A DNA stretch of 64,000 bases from Closterium sp. Naga37s-1 (Eukaryota; Streptophyta; Zygnematophyceae; Desmidiales; Closteriaceae): NCBI GenBank assembly GCA_947471745.1, contig CANJKZ010000008.1:2768001-2832000 (forward strand). Direction: 5' to 3'. The notes under the pieces are model-generated. The model was given only the letters and a program-made list of their open reading frames with translations, was not told the origin of the DNA and made no database searches. Positions 1 to 8,889 of the stretch are shown here, piece after piece. The position numbers and the translations under genes are program-made. The first letter of the stretch is position 1. The number at the start of each line of letters is the position of its first letter.

Positions 1-386
1 CCCTTCCCCCTCACTTTCTCCAATAGAATTCACCCCCTTCCCACCACCCTTGCTCACTTATGATTCCCCCCTTCCTTAACCCCCCAGACACCCCCTCTCT
101 GATACCCCATCCCCCTGTCTTTGCTTCCGTCATCCTTCCCTCTCCCCTTACCACCTCTGCTTCTCTTGCAGCTTCCCTCACGCCAAGAAACGAATCTGTC
201 TGACTCACAACATCCCAGGGAAAGAACAGAATCCAAGAAGTCACGTTCACAACACGATTTGATTTTCTGCTCGACACACAACAGAAATGTATTCTGAAGG
301 CATACTGTAATGCTCTGCCTCAAGACCCCCCACCTCCCTCTCCCCCACCGCCCTCCCCCCAACCCCCCTCTCCCCTTCCTCTGCAG
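1..386 (+). other. Intron of gene X, copy 1 (partial)
   Basis: Pyrimidine-rich sequence ending in a polypyrimidine tract and a CAG acceptor at 384-386. It matches the intron of intact copy 2 (29,255-29,674), including similar blocks such as the catccttccctctcccc region and the cctcacgccaagaaac block. The window therefore opens inside the X intron, and exon 1 of this copy lies outside. No coding sequence is seen here. Confidence 0.8.
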
Positions 387-531
387 CCGGCGAAGGTGTT
401 TCAGAAGAGCCTGCTAGCATCGGCCTTCAAGGGGTGCTGTGTGCGCCTGCCACTCACCAGCGTGCAGCTCAAGGCACCCAATGGTGACGTCATCAACCTC
501 AACCAGGGCGACAGCAACAAGCAGTTCCCGG

Positions 532-659
532 TGTCAGAATCACTGTGCAGGAATGACTAGAAACAAGGTAGTACAGGTTTGTATAGGCTAACCCTAACTG
601 GGGTTGTACCCCATACTGAGTAACCCACTATAGCCTAGCAAGTAGAATGCATTTTGACA
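532..659 (-). repeat. Element A left LTR (3' LTR in element sense)
   Basis: 128 bp with TG...CA ends. The matching LTR is at 6915-7042. The polypurine tract, seen as cacccccagtc on the plus strand, follows directly at 660. Confidence 0.95.
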
Positions 660-882
660 CACCCCCAGTCAATCGGATGGTCACAAGACCAGTCAAGCAA
701 GAGAACAAGCAAAGCAAAGCTCAGGGTGGATCTCAAGGACACCACACAATCTGAGCAGAGGCAAGCGGCCACAAGGCCAGTTCACATGCAGAGGTATAAT
801 AACAAGGCAGTAAACTGATTACAACCTAGCAAGAGTAAACATGCAGGTATAAAGATATATATAAGTGTACAACAAGAGCAAG

Positions 883-2073
883 TCATGCAACCAGCAGGTG
901 AGGCAGAGTGGGCACAAGCCCAAGAGCAGTGCAGAAACGCTGATGATCACCAAACCCAAGGGCCTTGGTGAAGACATCAGCAGTGTTGGCCCGAGAGGCC
1001 ACGTAAGCAAGGCGCAGCTGACCACGGTGCTGCAGCTCACGCGCAAGGAAGTAGCGAAGAGCAATGTGTTTCGTTCTGTGCTCCAGTCTCTGCTCGCGAC
1101 ACAAGGCAAGCATTGTCTTGTTGTCGACGTACAGAACTGGAGGAGAACGAGGCCGCTCCCCCAAGTCGGACAGCAGGTAGGTCAGCCAGCGTAGCTCTTG
1201 TGCAGCCATGGCCCCAGCGTAGATCTCGGCCTCACGGCTGGAACCAAGCACAGAAGAAGAACGAGTGGACCTCCACGAGACAGAACCAGAGCCAAGACTG
1301 AAGGTGTAACCCTGTGACGAACGCTGAGTCGCCTTGTCGTCGGCCCAAGAAGCGTCGGAGTGTCCTGTGAGTACCACTGAACCCCGTCCTCCAAGCACGA
1401 GCCCCATGCCCGATGTACTGCAGTAACGCACTACCCTCTTCGCAGCATCAAAGTGCACCTTTCGGTGTCTACCGCGAGCCACGTAGCGAGCTAGAACGCT
1501 GAGAGGGTACGCGAGGTCAGGTCGTGTGCACGTCATCAGGTACATGAGGCAACCCACAAGCTCTGGGTATGGACCAGTCGGCTCTACGGACTCGTCCGAA
1601 GGTGGAGCTGAGAGCGAGTGGCCGGTAGACAGAGGAGTGGGCTGTGGCGAGGACCACGTGAAGCCAAAGCGCTGAAGGACCTGGTGCACCATGTGTGACT
1701 GCGTCAGGGTGATAGTGCGCCGTGCTCTGTCCCGGGTGATATGCAAGCCAAGATAGCTCCGCAGCTCACCCAGGTCAGTGAAGGTGTGTGTCTCCTGCAG
1801 CTCCGTCTTCACGCGGGCCAGTGCCTCAGTGTCAGCAGTAGCAAAGACCAAGTCGTCGACGTACACGAGGATGTAGAACGCCGGCAGAGTGGTGTCAGTG
1901 CGCGGAAACAACGACAGGTCAGCTGTCGAGGGAGCGAAACAAAGAGCCGCAAGTGTCGTCCTCAGTGTGTCGTGCCACTCATGGGGCGCCTGACGCAGGC
2001 GGTACACTGGTCGCTGTAGGCTCCACTGGGTTCCCTCAGGAAACGTCCCAGTAAAGCCCTGTGGACGGCGCAA
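883..2073 (-). pseudogene. Element A reverse transcriptase C-terminal part and RNase H
   Basis: This 396-residue open frame carries the RT catalytic YVDD motif (LVYVDDLVF) near residue 71, then the copia RNase H: GHSDASWADD, SSREAEIYAG and LYVDNK, ending with the HIALRYFLARE and TADVFTKAL blocks. It makes cDNA and removes template RNA in the cytoplasmic particle. It is separated from the upstream RT part (from 2098) by a break around 2074-2097, so it cannot be translated as one polyprotein. Some family residues differ (LYRLRQAPHEW against YGLRQAPREW in relatives), which fits decay. Confidence in identity is high; activity is unlikely. Confidence 0.92.
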
Positions 2074-2097
2074 CCAGATGGCCTCGTGAAGGCTACC

Positions 2098-4506
2098 CTA
2101 CAAGAAAGATGTCGAGAAGTCGAGGGAGTGCAGCTCGTAGTCACGCTGAGCTGCAACGTGTAGCAACACCCGAAGAGTGGTCATCTTTGGGGTGGGGGAG
2201 AAGGTTTGAAAGAAGTCGACCCCCGCACGCTGACTGAAGCCTCGAGCAACGTAACGTGCCTTGAAGGCAGGCGGAGAACCCGGCGGCCGCTTCACCCTGA
2301 AAATCCACATGCCACTGACGATGTTCGCCCCAGGTGGGGGAACCTCATCGACGTAGGTGCCTGTGGACTTCCATGAAGCCATCTCTGCGTCCATGGCTAT
2401 CTGCCACTGAGAGGAGTACTCACCCAAGATTGCCTCTCTGTAAGAGCGCGGGGTGGGGATGTCAAGTGCATCCGGGTCTCCCTCAGGGGCAAGCAGCATG
2501 GTCGCGAGATGAGGTGCTGCGGCCGCAAGACACTCCAGCTCCACCTGTCTGTCCTCAAGAACGTCACAGCCAAGGGCAACCTCACCCCCGACGGACGGAG
2601 GACAGGCAGGGTCAGGGTCAGAAACAAGACTCGCAAGGTAGTCTAGGTGGTGCGCAGCAGCGAAGTCAACTAGCTCAGCGACTAAGGCAAACGCAGCAGG
2701 AGACGAGAACGTAGGGTCCGTCACAACTGTAGCAAGAAAGCGAGTGACAGTCGGACTGGAAGCACGAGCAAGGTCAGACGGAGGGTCAGCAACGTTAGGA
2801 AGAGAAGACGCAAGAGGTGATGGTAGGACAACACGCTGTAGAACAGAGGAAGGATGGAGTGTCGTATCGTGAGTGCCTGGGACAGCCGGAGCACGAGGAC
2901 GACGCACACGACGAACACGAGCAGGAACGGAAGCTCTAGTCTCAGGCTCTCGACACTCAGGAGTGGAAGCACGAGTCTCAGGCTCTTGACGCTCAGTCAG
3001 GGACTCTGTCACAGCAGTGTAAGGAGCAGGAGCAGGCAGTGGGGAGTGAGGCAGTAGCTGTGGGAACAGTAACGGAGGAGTAGTACCAGCGACTGGGAAC
3101 TCAGTAGGAGCTGGCGGAAGACCGAGAAGGTGGCGAAGCGCACCAGCAGGTCCAGCACCAGCAGCACCTCCAGCACCAGCAGCTCCAGCTCCTCCAGCAC
3201 CAGCAGCACCATAACCTCCAGCACCAGTAGCTCCAGTAGCACCTCCATCACCTCCAGCACCAGCAGCACCACCTGCTCCGGCAGCTCCAGCACCTCTAGT
3301 ACGAGCACCTCCAGGACCAGCAGCTCCAGCGCCTCCAGCACCAGCAGTACCTCCAGCACCTCCAGTGCCAGCAGCACCAGAAGCACCTCCAGCACCTCCA
3401 GCACCAGCAGCACCACCTGCTCCGGCAGCTCCAGCACCTCTAGTACGAGCACCTCCAGGACCAGCAGCTCCAGTACCTCCAGTACCTCCAGCTCTAGCGC
3501 CTCCAGCACCAGCAGCACCAGCACCTCCAGTGTCAACAGCTCCAGTACCTCCAACACGAGCAGCACCACCAGCTCCGGCAGCTCCAGTACCTCTAGTACG
3601 AGCACCTCCAGGACCAGCAGCTCCCGCAACTCCAGCACCAGTAGCACCAGTACCTCCAGTACCAGCAGCTCCAGTACCCTCAGCACCTCCAGCACTAGCA
3701 GTACCACCAGCTCCGGTAGCTCCAGCACCTCCAGTACGAGCACCTCCAGAACCAGCAGCTCCAGCACCTCCAGTACCTCCAGCTCTAGCAGCACCAGCAC
3801 CTCCAGTGCCAGCAGCTCCAGCACCTCCAGCACCAGCTGTACCTCCAGGACTAGTAGGTCCAGCACCTCCTGCACCAGTAGCACCTCCAGGACGAGTAGC
3901 TCCGGCACCTCCAGCACCAGCAGCACCTCCAGTACCTCCAGGACTAGCAGCTCCAGTACCTCCAGCACCAGCAGCACCTCTAGTACCTCCAGCACCTCCA
4001 GCACCTCCAGGACTAGCAGCTCCAGCACCAGCAGGACCGTACCCTCCACCACCAGGACTGCCTCGCCGAACGATCCACGCACGAATCGCCTGCGGCGAGA
4101 GCATCTCAAGTAGATCAGGCTGCGGTGGCTGTCCATCTCCAGGACCTCTAGTAGGGTCACCCACAGCTCCACCGCCACTAGGACTCGCTGCACCCCCAGT
4201 CGCAGCACCCCAAGAACCACCACCCCCAGAACCAGCACCCCCAGTCGCAGCACCCCCAGAACCCTCACCCTCTGTCTCAGCACCCCCAGTCTCAGCACCA
4301 GCAGTCTCAGCTCCAGAGTCCACAGGAGCAGGCTGCAGAGGCGGCGAAGACGGCCGAGGCGGAAAACCAGGGGGGGTCTCCAAGCGTGGAGAGCGGCGAG
4401 TGGCCGCCGTGTCGTCAGCGGCGGGGTCACCCCCCCCAGCTGGGCCAGAGGAGCCAGAAGAGATCTCCAGAGGCTCAACCAAGAGGGGTGGATCTACCTG
4501 AGACAC
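2098..4506 (-). pseudogene. Element A Gly/Ala-rich linker and RT N-terminal part
   Basis: An open frame of 802 residues. Roughly the first 460 residues are low-complexity Gly/Ala/Thr repeats (units like GGAGAAGPGG) that link the integrase end to the RT. They are followed by a Pro/Ser/Arg-rich region and then the RT start: WQIAMDAEMASWKSTGTYV, SGMWIFRVKRPPG and FQTFSPTPKMTTLRVLLH, up to LHSLDFSTSFL, where the frame ends just before the next RT block. The repeat comes from a roughly 15-bp DNA unit rich in ccagcacctccag on the plus strand, which opens long artefactual frames on both strands. The linker is a shared trait of elements A, D, F2 and G. Confidence 0.88.
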
Positions 4507-4686
4507 ACCTGAGGGAGCAGGACCCTGTGGGGGGAGGGGGTCTATCGGGGGGGGGACTGGTACCAGGAAGAGAGGCGCGAGGGGGACCGGGTGGGACGCG
4601 TGCGGATGTAGCCTATAGAAACAGACAGACTCGTCAAAGGTGACGTCCTGGGAGGAGAAGACTTGACGCGAGCGCGGGTAGTAGAA

Positions 4687-5175
4687 CTACCACAGCGGGG
4701 CGTCGGTGGGGAAGCCAAGGAAGACGCCGCGGAGAGTGCGAGAGGAGAACTTGCTCGCTTTGGCATCGCGAACACGGGAGAGCGCGCCCCAGACCCGAAA
4801 CGCCGACGCATCGCCAACCTTCCCCGTCCACCGGAGTGTGGGCGAGGTCTCTGGCTCAGAGACACGGGGCCAGAGGTTGAGCTGATGCGCAGCGTATCGG
4901 ACCGCAAACGGCCACAAAAAATGGGGAGCTGCCACATGGATCATGGAGGTACGAGCAACCTCCATGATCAAACCAATGCGACACTCAGCAATCCCATTCT
5001 GCTGAGGAGAGGCCGGAAGCGTGAACGTCTGGCAGATGCCCTCGTCTTGACAGAACTCCTCAAGGAGGCCGGAAGAGAACTCACCGCCCCTGTCAGAGTG
5101 CAGATGCAGGACTGGCAAGTCCCGACAAAACCGCTCGCGCAGCTGGCGACGAGTAGCACGGATCCAGGGGATCAA
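4687..5175 (-). pseudogene. Element A integrase core fragment
   Basis: This 162-residue frame contains LHSDRGGEFSSGLLEEF (second catalytic Asp of the DDE integrase) and the region PASPQQNGIAECRIGL with the catalytic Glu. It then continues through HFLWPFAVRYAAHQLNLWPR into the integrase C-terminal part. It would insert the cDNA into the genome. It is separated by frame breaks from the protease/pre-integrase frame upstream and from the linker downstream, so it is a fossil. One conserved residue of the ERRIGL block is ECRIGL here. Confidence 0.9.
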
Positions 5176-5220
5176 AACACCGCTGTCGTCCGCCTTGCAT
5201 CACAAGGGGAAGACATTGGT

Positions 5221-6171
5221 TTAGCGTGTGTAGTCGTCATCAACCAGCAGGAAGTAGCGCTCTTGGTCCGTTCCACCGACGGGGGCCGGGCCCCACACGT
5301 CCATGTGGATAGTCTGCAGAGGAGTAGTGGTCGGAGGAAACTTGGAGGAGTGAGGAGCGGCGCGCTGCCGCCCCTCGACGCAGGGAAGGCACGGCGGTGC
5401 AGGCGAGCGCGGGAGGGAGGGCAGAGACCTGGGAAGGCCAGAGACAAGGAGACGGGAGTGCATGCTGCGGAGACGTGGCAGTGAGGGGTGACCGAGGCGG
5501 TGGTGCCAAAGGAGAGTCTGGTGGGAGAGTACCCGACACGAGCAAGACGCTGCAAGCTGACCCGACGCAGACACCTGACTCGACGCAGCCACCTGTGCAG
5601 ACGCAGTGGTCAGTGTGTACAGACTAGACCCAAGCCGTCGAGTGGGGAGGTGGAGACCTGACAGAGAACCGGAGGGGACTGCCGGACACGGGAGGACAGT
5701 GGAGGCTCGCGCAACTACTAGCCCCCTAGTGGGGTCAGCCAGTGAGACTGGGACAGGTGCGGCGAGTGGTGTGACTGTGGTGCAATCACGAAAGAAGCAA
5801 CGTGACGCTCCTGAGTCAAGCGTGAAAGTGTGCAAGGCCTCAGCTGAGGCAGGACCTGTGGCAGTAGACGCACTAGCACCTAGAGCGTCGGCAGACTCAC
5901 GAGCACCTAGAGATGCAGCAGACTCACCAGCACCTGGAGCGGCAGCAGACTCACTAGAACCGAGAGCAGCAACCTCTACACGACCAGGGACGCATCGCTG
6001 AGAAGCACAGTCGCGAGGTCGCTGAGGCCACATAAAATCAAAGCCTCCACCACCTGGACGAGCTCGCCGAATAACCCACTCACGAAGCTGCTGAGGGGTG
6101 GGGTCGTCCGGGAGAGGCAGGGACCGCTGCTGTCCACCCCTAGCCGCTGCAACTGCCGTGATAGTGGCCAT
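5221..6171 (-). pseudogene. Element A protease and pre-integrase region
   Basis: This frame has the aspartic protease site TFTLDSGASRCFFRD, then a pre-integrase zinc segment LLWHHRLGHPSLPRL with CLPCVEGRQ. It ends in the integrase beginning MDVWGPAPVGG...LLVDDDYTR, where the first catalytic Asp (MDVWGP) is present. Its N-terminus carries the family motif QQLREWVIRRARPGG, but the zinc-knuckle segment seen in D and F2 is shortened. No gag capsid domain lies upstream, only the GC-rich leader. Read against D, which keeps gag, element A has lost gag by deletion. Confidence 0.88.
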
Positions 6172-6902
6172 GAAAGGCAGTGACGGTCAGTAGTAGGTCC
6201 AGCACCTCCAGCACCAGCAGCACCTCCAGTACTCCCAGCCGCACCTCCAGCACCTCTAGCACCAGCAGCACCTCCAGCACTCCCAGCAGAACCTCCACCA
6301 GCAGCAGCAGTAGCACGAGCAGCAGCAACAGCAGTTTTAGCAGCAGGGCGGCTCGGTGGGGCTGGGCGGCGGCACCTCCAGCACTCCCAGCAGCACCTCC
6401 ACCAGCAGCAGCAGTAGAACGAGCAGCAGCAGCAGCAGCAGTAGTAGCAGCAGGGCGGCTCGGGTCGGGCAGGGCGGCTCGGGCTGGGCGGCGCGGCTCG
6501 GCCTGGGCGGCACGGGCAGCAGGGCGCGACGCGCGGGCTGCAGCAGGGCGCGACGCGCGGGGCAGCAGGCCGCGACGCGCTGGCTGCAGCAGGGCACGGC
6601 GCGCGTGGCAGCAGAGCGCGATGCGCGGGCTGCAGTAGGGCGCGACGCGCAGGGCAGGGGCTGCTCACGGGCAGCAGGGGCGCTCGGGGCAGGGGCTGCT
6701 CGCGGGCAGCAGGGGCGCTCGGAGCAGGGGCTGCTCGCGGGCAGCAGGGGCGCGCGTGACAGCAGGGTAGTGCGCTAGGGCAGGCAGTGCGAGTAGCTGC
6801 AGGGCAGCGTGACACTGTGCGAGAGGGCCGGACAGCGCAAGGGCGCTTTGGGCAGGAACTAGCGGAACGATCGGTGGGCCCTAAAAACCTAACAGGTTTC
6901 CT
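6172..6902 (-). repeat. Element A GC-rich leader array
   Basis: Between the primer-binding site and the first protease-linked frame lies about 730 bp of low-complexity DNA. It holds agcacctccagcacc-type repeats (6190-6440), a CAG-rich stretch, and GC-rich short tandem units such as gcagggcgcgacgcgcggg (6520-6780). Open frames here are Pro/Ala/Arg-rich and look like repeat artefacts. Similar arrays occupy the same position in B, D, G and F2. Confidence 0.75.
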
Positions 6903-6914
6903 GCTCTGATACCA
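6903..6914 (-). other. Element A primer-binding site
   Basis: On the minus strand it reads tggtatcagagc, directly inside the right LTR. This is the usual initiator Met-tRNA complement of copia elements. Confidence 0.9.
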
Positions 6915-7042
6915 TGTCAGAATCATTGTGCAGGTTTGACTAGAAACAAGGCAGTACAGGTTTGTATAGGCTAACCCTAATTCGGGTTGTACCCCATACT
7001 GAGTAACCCACTATAGCCTAGCAAGTAGAATGCATTTTGACA
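6915..7042 (-). repeat. Element A right LTR (5' LTR in element sense)
   Basis: 128 bp, TGTCAGAAT to TTTTGACA. It pairs with 532-659 and is followed by target duplication cccgg at 7043-7047. Confidence 0.95.
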
Positions 7043-7088
7043 CCCGGAGCCCCGCCGCTGCCTCCTCTTCCACGTGCTCACTGTGTGA

Positions 7089-7564
7089 TGCTGGTGCAGA
7101 TAGGTGTTGTTTGGTTCCATTCCCTAGTGTGGAGTGGCAGCACACAGAGTAGAGTGCAGATGGAACTCACCGTAATTACGGTAGCTAATTTTACTTTGGA
7201 CTAGTTCTTCTACGGTAATCCATCAAGATTTTATTGTTGTACCGTTAGTGCTTATTTAGACCTGTCTTTATTCCACTATATAGCTTGATCAGTGTATTAG
7301 TTAGTCTAGCAGTGAATTTGATTCTATGGAATTTTGATCATCAACAGTACCTGCATTGCTCCTGCTTGAGAGCTTCAATCGGGTGAATGATGGACTCATT
7401 GCTGAAGTCAATGTTACTCAATCCCCAAATGCTATATTATTAAGAACAATGTCTGTAAAGCGCTTCCGGTACTCAAGCTACCACCCCACAAGCACTTTAC
7501 CCAGTTACAAAACTGATCTGGCTTCAACCACCCCTCACGCCACCACTAGCACAGTGGCCCTTTC
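7089..7564. other. Intergenic region between convergent X and FAS1, copy 1
   Basis: No gene seen. It matches the X 3' flank of copy 2 (29,873-30,280) with many differences. The AATAAA found at 30,099-30,104 in copy 2 has no clear counterpart here. Confidence 0.7.
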
Positions 7565-8622
7565 TCACACACGCGTGCCCCGAGGCAGCAACACGCGGTC
7601 AACGCCATGGGCAATCAAGTATGGCCCAACGTACATGCCGGGAATCACCACCCTGCTCGTCACAATCCCCCTCGCTCTGGTGCTAGGGTACGTCCCGAAC
7701 ATCACCACACTGCCGTTCCTGCCGGTCAGCTTGTAGAGAGCCTGTCGCAGCTGAGTCGGCAGCGGCTGGCCTGCCCGCATGGCCTTGATCTTGGGCAGGA
7801 TGAAACATTTCGCGATGATGTGATAGGCTGTGACGTTGTAGGCCCTGGGAATGTTCTTGGACGTGAGAGGAAGCCTCTTGGAAAGCGCCTCTGCCGCTGT
7901 GTTGCTGGGAATGAGAAGGGTGGCGTCAGCAAGTGCTGAGAAGTTGTACTTGGAGTTCACTGGAGGGCAGGGAAATGGGAACAGGGAAGGGGAAGGGGAA
8001 GGGGAAGGGGTTGGGGTTGGGATTGGACATTTCGACTTAGAATAGGAGGGTGGCATCAGCAAGTGCTGAGAAATTGTACTTGGAGTTTACTGGAGGGGAA
8101 GGAACGAGAAAGGGGTTGGGATTGAGTTTGGACAGGGATGGAGTGAGGGAGTCGGATTTACTGGAACGGCGAAAGAACAAAGCGGGTGAACGTGACTGGA
8201 TGGCAGACGAAGGGTGAGAAAAGAGGGCAAGCAGGAAGACAAATTATCATTCTGGAGAGACAAGTGCAGGATGAAAGCACGGAAAAGAGAGGAAGCAAGA
8301 GAGAATGATGCAGTGAGAATGAGACAGGGAGAATGATGCAGGGAGGATGAGCGAGAGATGATGAGGCAGGGAGGAGGAAGCAGGGAGAAAGAGGTAGGGA
8401 GCAGAACTGACTGGCGAGGTTGACGTATTTGTTGAAGTCCTTGGAGAACTTGGAGTACTGCGGGTAGCGCTGCAGCAGCCGCTTTGCCATCCGCGACACC
8501 TCCGCCTTGATCTGCGCCTTGGTTGGCGGCGGGCGGCGAGCAGCAGCAGACGTGGATGTAATGAGGAGGAGGAGGAGGAGGAGCGGGAGGACGTGGAAGA
8601 CGGCTCGAGAAGACGTAGCCAT
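7565..8622 (-). CDS. Fasciclin (FAS1) domain secreted protein, copy 1
   Basis: Two-exon gene. Exon 1 is 8622-8412: ATG, then a hydrophobic signal peptide with a poly-Leu core (VLPLLLLLLLITSTSAAA), then KAQIKAEVSRMAKRLLQRYP. Exon 2 is 7959-7565, ending in TGA. The donor GTCAGT at 8411 and the acceptor CTCCAG at 7960 join in phase 1 and give about 201 residues. Exon 2 has FAS1 features: YNFSALADATLLIPSNTAA (H1-like), YHIIAKCFI, and the closing HGVDRVLLP (H2-like). FAS1 proteins are usually secreted or cell-wall/matrix adhesion proteins; that role is inferred here. It is short for the family, with a single domain and no visible GPI tail. A TATA-like box lies about 250 bp upstream. Copy 2 (30,890-31,966) is closely similar. 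Confidence 0.85.
8042..8100 (-). repeat. Partial duplicate of FAS1 exon 2 start (copy 1)
   Basis: The stretch around 8047-8098 (tggcatcagcaagtgctgagaa and onward) repeats the start of exon 2 (7919-7965), separated by a ggggaa-rich intron stretch. Copy 2 has the matching duplicate at about 31,437-31,482, so it predates the cassette duplication. Confidence 0.8.
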
Positions 8623-8875
8623 GGCGAGCAAAACGTTTCCTGATGTATTGACGCTCGTGAGTGAGAGATTTGTGATGCTTTTCGCGGAATGCAAAGGAAG
8701 AGTCGGCTTTGTTGAGAACCGGAACGGACCGTTGGCTTGCAGGAGATAGGAGCTAAGGGGACTGGTGGTGACACTAGCGATGCTCTTTACCTTGAATGGC
8801 GGCTGGATGACTTCGAAATCAACTGTAGAAGAACCGTGATCGAAGATTGAATGACCGAAGGCGGATCTGGTTCAA

Positions 8876-8882
8876 TTTTATA
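8876..8882 (-). promoter_or_regulatory. TATA-like box of FAS1 copy 1
   Basis: Minus-strand TATAAAA about 255 bp upstream of the ATG at 8622. Copy 2 has ggtataaatc at the matching place (about 32,209-32,218). Position relative to the transcription start is unknown. Confidence 0.5.
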
Positions 8883-8889
8883 CCTCCGA

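Larger units (their letters stand above)
532..7042 (-). mobile_element. Element A: Ty1/copia LTR retrotransposon, degenerate
   Basis: A 6.5 kb element lying on the minus strand. Identical-length 128-bp LTRs (532-659 and 6915-7042) begin TGTCAGAAT and end TTTTGACA. A 5-bp target duplication cccgg flanks it (527-531 and 7043-7047). The primer-binding site next to the right LTR reads tggtatcagagc on the minus strand (6903-6914), matching the 3' end of initiator Met-tRNA. A purine tract lies beside the left LTR at 660-670. Order on the minus strand is leader array, protease, integrase, Gly/Ala linker, reverse transcriptase, RNase H, which is copia order. Several stops and frame changes break the polyprotein, and no normal gag domain is visible. 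By eye the LTRs differ at about 6 of 128 positions. Confidence 0.95.
387..7088 (+). pseudogene. Gene X copy 1, last exon split by element A
   Basis: The last exon of unrecognised gene X starts after the acceptor at 386 and reads PAKVFQKS and onward through the conserved stretch CCVRLPLTSVQLKAPNGD to KQFP. Element A interrupts it at 531/532. Coding resumes at 7043 after the duplicated target CCGG-type site and ends at TGA 7086-7088. Intact copy 2 (28,664-29,872) shows the uninterrupted exon, so the broken pieces can be placed exactly. The insertion removes the last roughly 17 residues from the reading frame. Copy 1 also lacks five residues present in copy 2 near the start of this exon (VYART region). 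It is very probably a non-functional copy, although exon 1 cannot be seen. Function unknown. Confidence 0.85.

Noticed and set aside
3130..4113. Ser/Thr-rich and Pro/Ala-rich plus-strand frames and a Leu/Val-rich minus frame in element A
   Set aside because: A 15-bp repeat without stops opens several frames. Only the Gly/Ala frame continues into RT codons.
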